From JBBDXA01 sp040902585 (GTDB lineage: Bacteria > Planctomycetota > Phycisphaerae > Phycisphaerales > Phycisphaeraceae): a stretch of DNA of 12,609 nucleotides. The stretch spans positions 1-12,609 of the forward strand of contig JBBDXA010000236.1 in NCBI GenBank assembly GCA_040902585.1, read 5' to 3'. The notes below the pieces were generated by a model. The model was given only the letters and a program-made list of their open reading frames with translations. It had not been told where the DNA came from and made no database searches. Positions 12,136-12,609 of the stretch are shown piece after piece (position 1 is the stretch's first letter; the number at the start of each line of letters is the position of its first letter). The position numbers and the translations under genes were made by a program.

Positions 12136-12208
12136 GAGCCTTTAGCTTTGAGCCTTGAGCCAATCCGATTCTGGCTCACAGCTCATTGCTCACCGCTCAT
12201 AGCTCCGC
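12136..12208. repeat. Paired heptamer arrays, GAGCTTT family, after rplC
   Basis: Left arm 12136-12163 has gagcctt, tagcttt, gagcctt, gagccaa. Right arm 12174-12208 has gctcaca, gctcatt, gctcacc, gctcata, gctccgc. Inner stem GAGCCA (12157-12162) pairs with TGGCTC (12172-12177). The right arm ends 5 nt from the rplC stop codon. Confidence 0.88.
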
Positions 12209-12213
12209 CTGAC

Positions 12214-12609
12214 TTACGACGCCTTGGCCTTTGCGGCCTTGCTCTTATAGAGCCTGATGGCCTCCCTGATAAACACGATGCTGCCGACGGATCCGGGCAC
12301 CGGGCCCTTCACCAGCAGCAGGTTCTTACCTTTGTCCGCCAGTACCACGTCGATGCTGCGGACCGTGATGCGGGCATCACCCAGATGGCCCGGCATGCCG
12401 TGACCCTTCTTGGGGCGACCCGAGTAACCGCGGTTCGTGGCGCGACCGGCGATCGAGCCGCCGGAGCGATGCTTGCGTTCCACGCCGTGCGATGCGGGCA
12501 TGCCTTTGAAGCCCCATCGCTTCATGACGCCCGCGAAGCCCTTACCTTTGCTGGTGCCGATGACATCGACGAATTTGATCTTCTCAAAGGTCTCAACGCC
12601 CACCTGCTG
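12214..12609 (-). CDS. rplC: Large ribosomal subunit protein L3 (partial, N-terminus outside window)
   Basis: An assembly-initiating 50S protein that reaches towards the peptidyl transferase centre. The visible C-terminal 131 residues run open to the window edge; bacterial L3 has about 205-215 residues, so roughly 80 are missing. The L3 signature FVDVIGTSKGKGFAGVMKRW (13-32 of the visible part) is followed by the extended loop HRSGGSIAGRATNRG and GHGMPGHLGDARITV. The C-terminus is Lys/Ala-rich. A GTG near the edge is internal and not the start. rpsJ would be expected further upstream. Confidence 0.97.
   Translation of the reverse strand, partial: QQVGVETFEKIKFVDVIGTSKGKGFAGVMKRWGFKGMPASHGVERKHRSGGSIAGRATNRGYSGRPKKGHGMPGHLGDARITVRSIDVVLADKGKNLLLVKGPVPGSVGSIVFIREAIRLYKSKAAKAKAS

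Overview
The window is a ribosomal-protein gene cluster of the bacterial S10-spc type, read entirely on the minus strand. In transcription order (high to low coordinates) it carries rplC (cut by the window edge), rplD, rplW, rplB, rpsS, rplV, rpsC, rplP, rpmC, rpsQ, rplN, rplX, rplE, rpsN, rpsH, rplF, rplR, rpsE, rplO, secY and map (cut by the other edge). Every gene is identified from its own family motifs and the order matches the canonical bacterial order. rpmD (L30) is missing between rpsE and rplO, and adk is missing between secY and map. No RNA gene, transposase, CRISPR array or convincing promoter or terminator is visible. Plus-strand reading frames are antisense shadows of a GC-rich coding strand.

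The organism is a GC-rich bacterium. The repeat-filled gaps, weak or absent Shine-Dalgarno sequences at many genes, a zinc-free S14 and the loss of rpmD fit a member of the Planctomycetota (perhaps Phycisphaerae). This assignment is an inference from general familiarity, not from a search.

Layout: 1-604 map (5' part of the gene), 605-799 a 34-nt-armed inverted repeat, 800-2179 secY, then the spc-type genes to rplN (2287-7225), then the S10-type genes rpsQ to rplC (7267-12609). The genes supply both ribosomal subunits, the membrane channel SecY and the methionine aminopeptidase that trims nascent chains. They are probably co-transcribed.

The striking feature is the DNA between the genes. In most bacteria these genes are packed with a few bases between them. 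Here 12 of the gaps, each about 65-200 bp, hold tandem 7-base repeats of the general form GRGYYNN. In most gaps a tandem array is followed by its reverse complement (NNRRCYC), which would fold into a long hairpin. Five sub-families occur (GAGCTTT-like, GGGGTCA-like, GAGTCCT-like, GGGCCAA-like, GGGTTCA-like), and both arms within a gap belong to the same sub-family. Four further gaps carry other inverted repeats. Almost all of these structures begin within about 10 bases of the preceding gene's stop codon, and several overlap it. This is the main candidate for an undescribed system: a family of stop-codon-adjacent, heptamer-built intercistronic hairpins spread through an essential operon.
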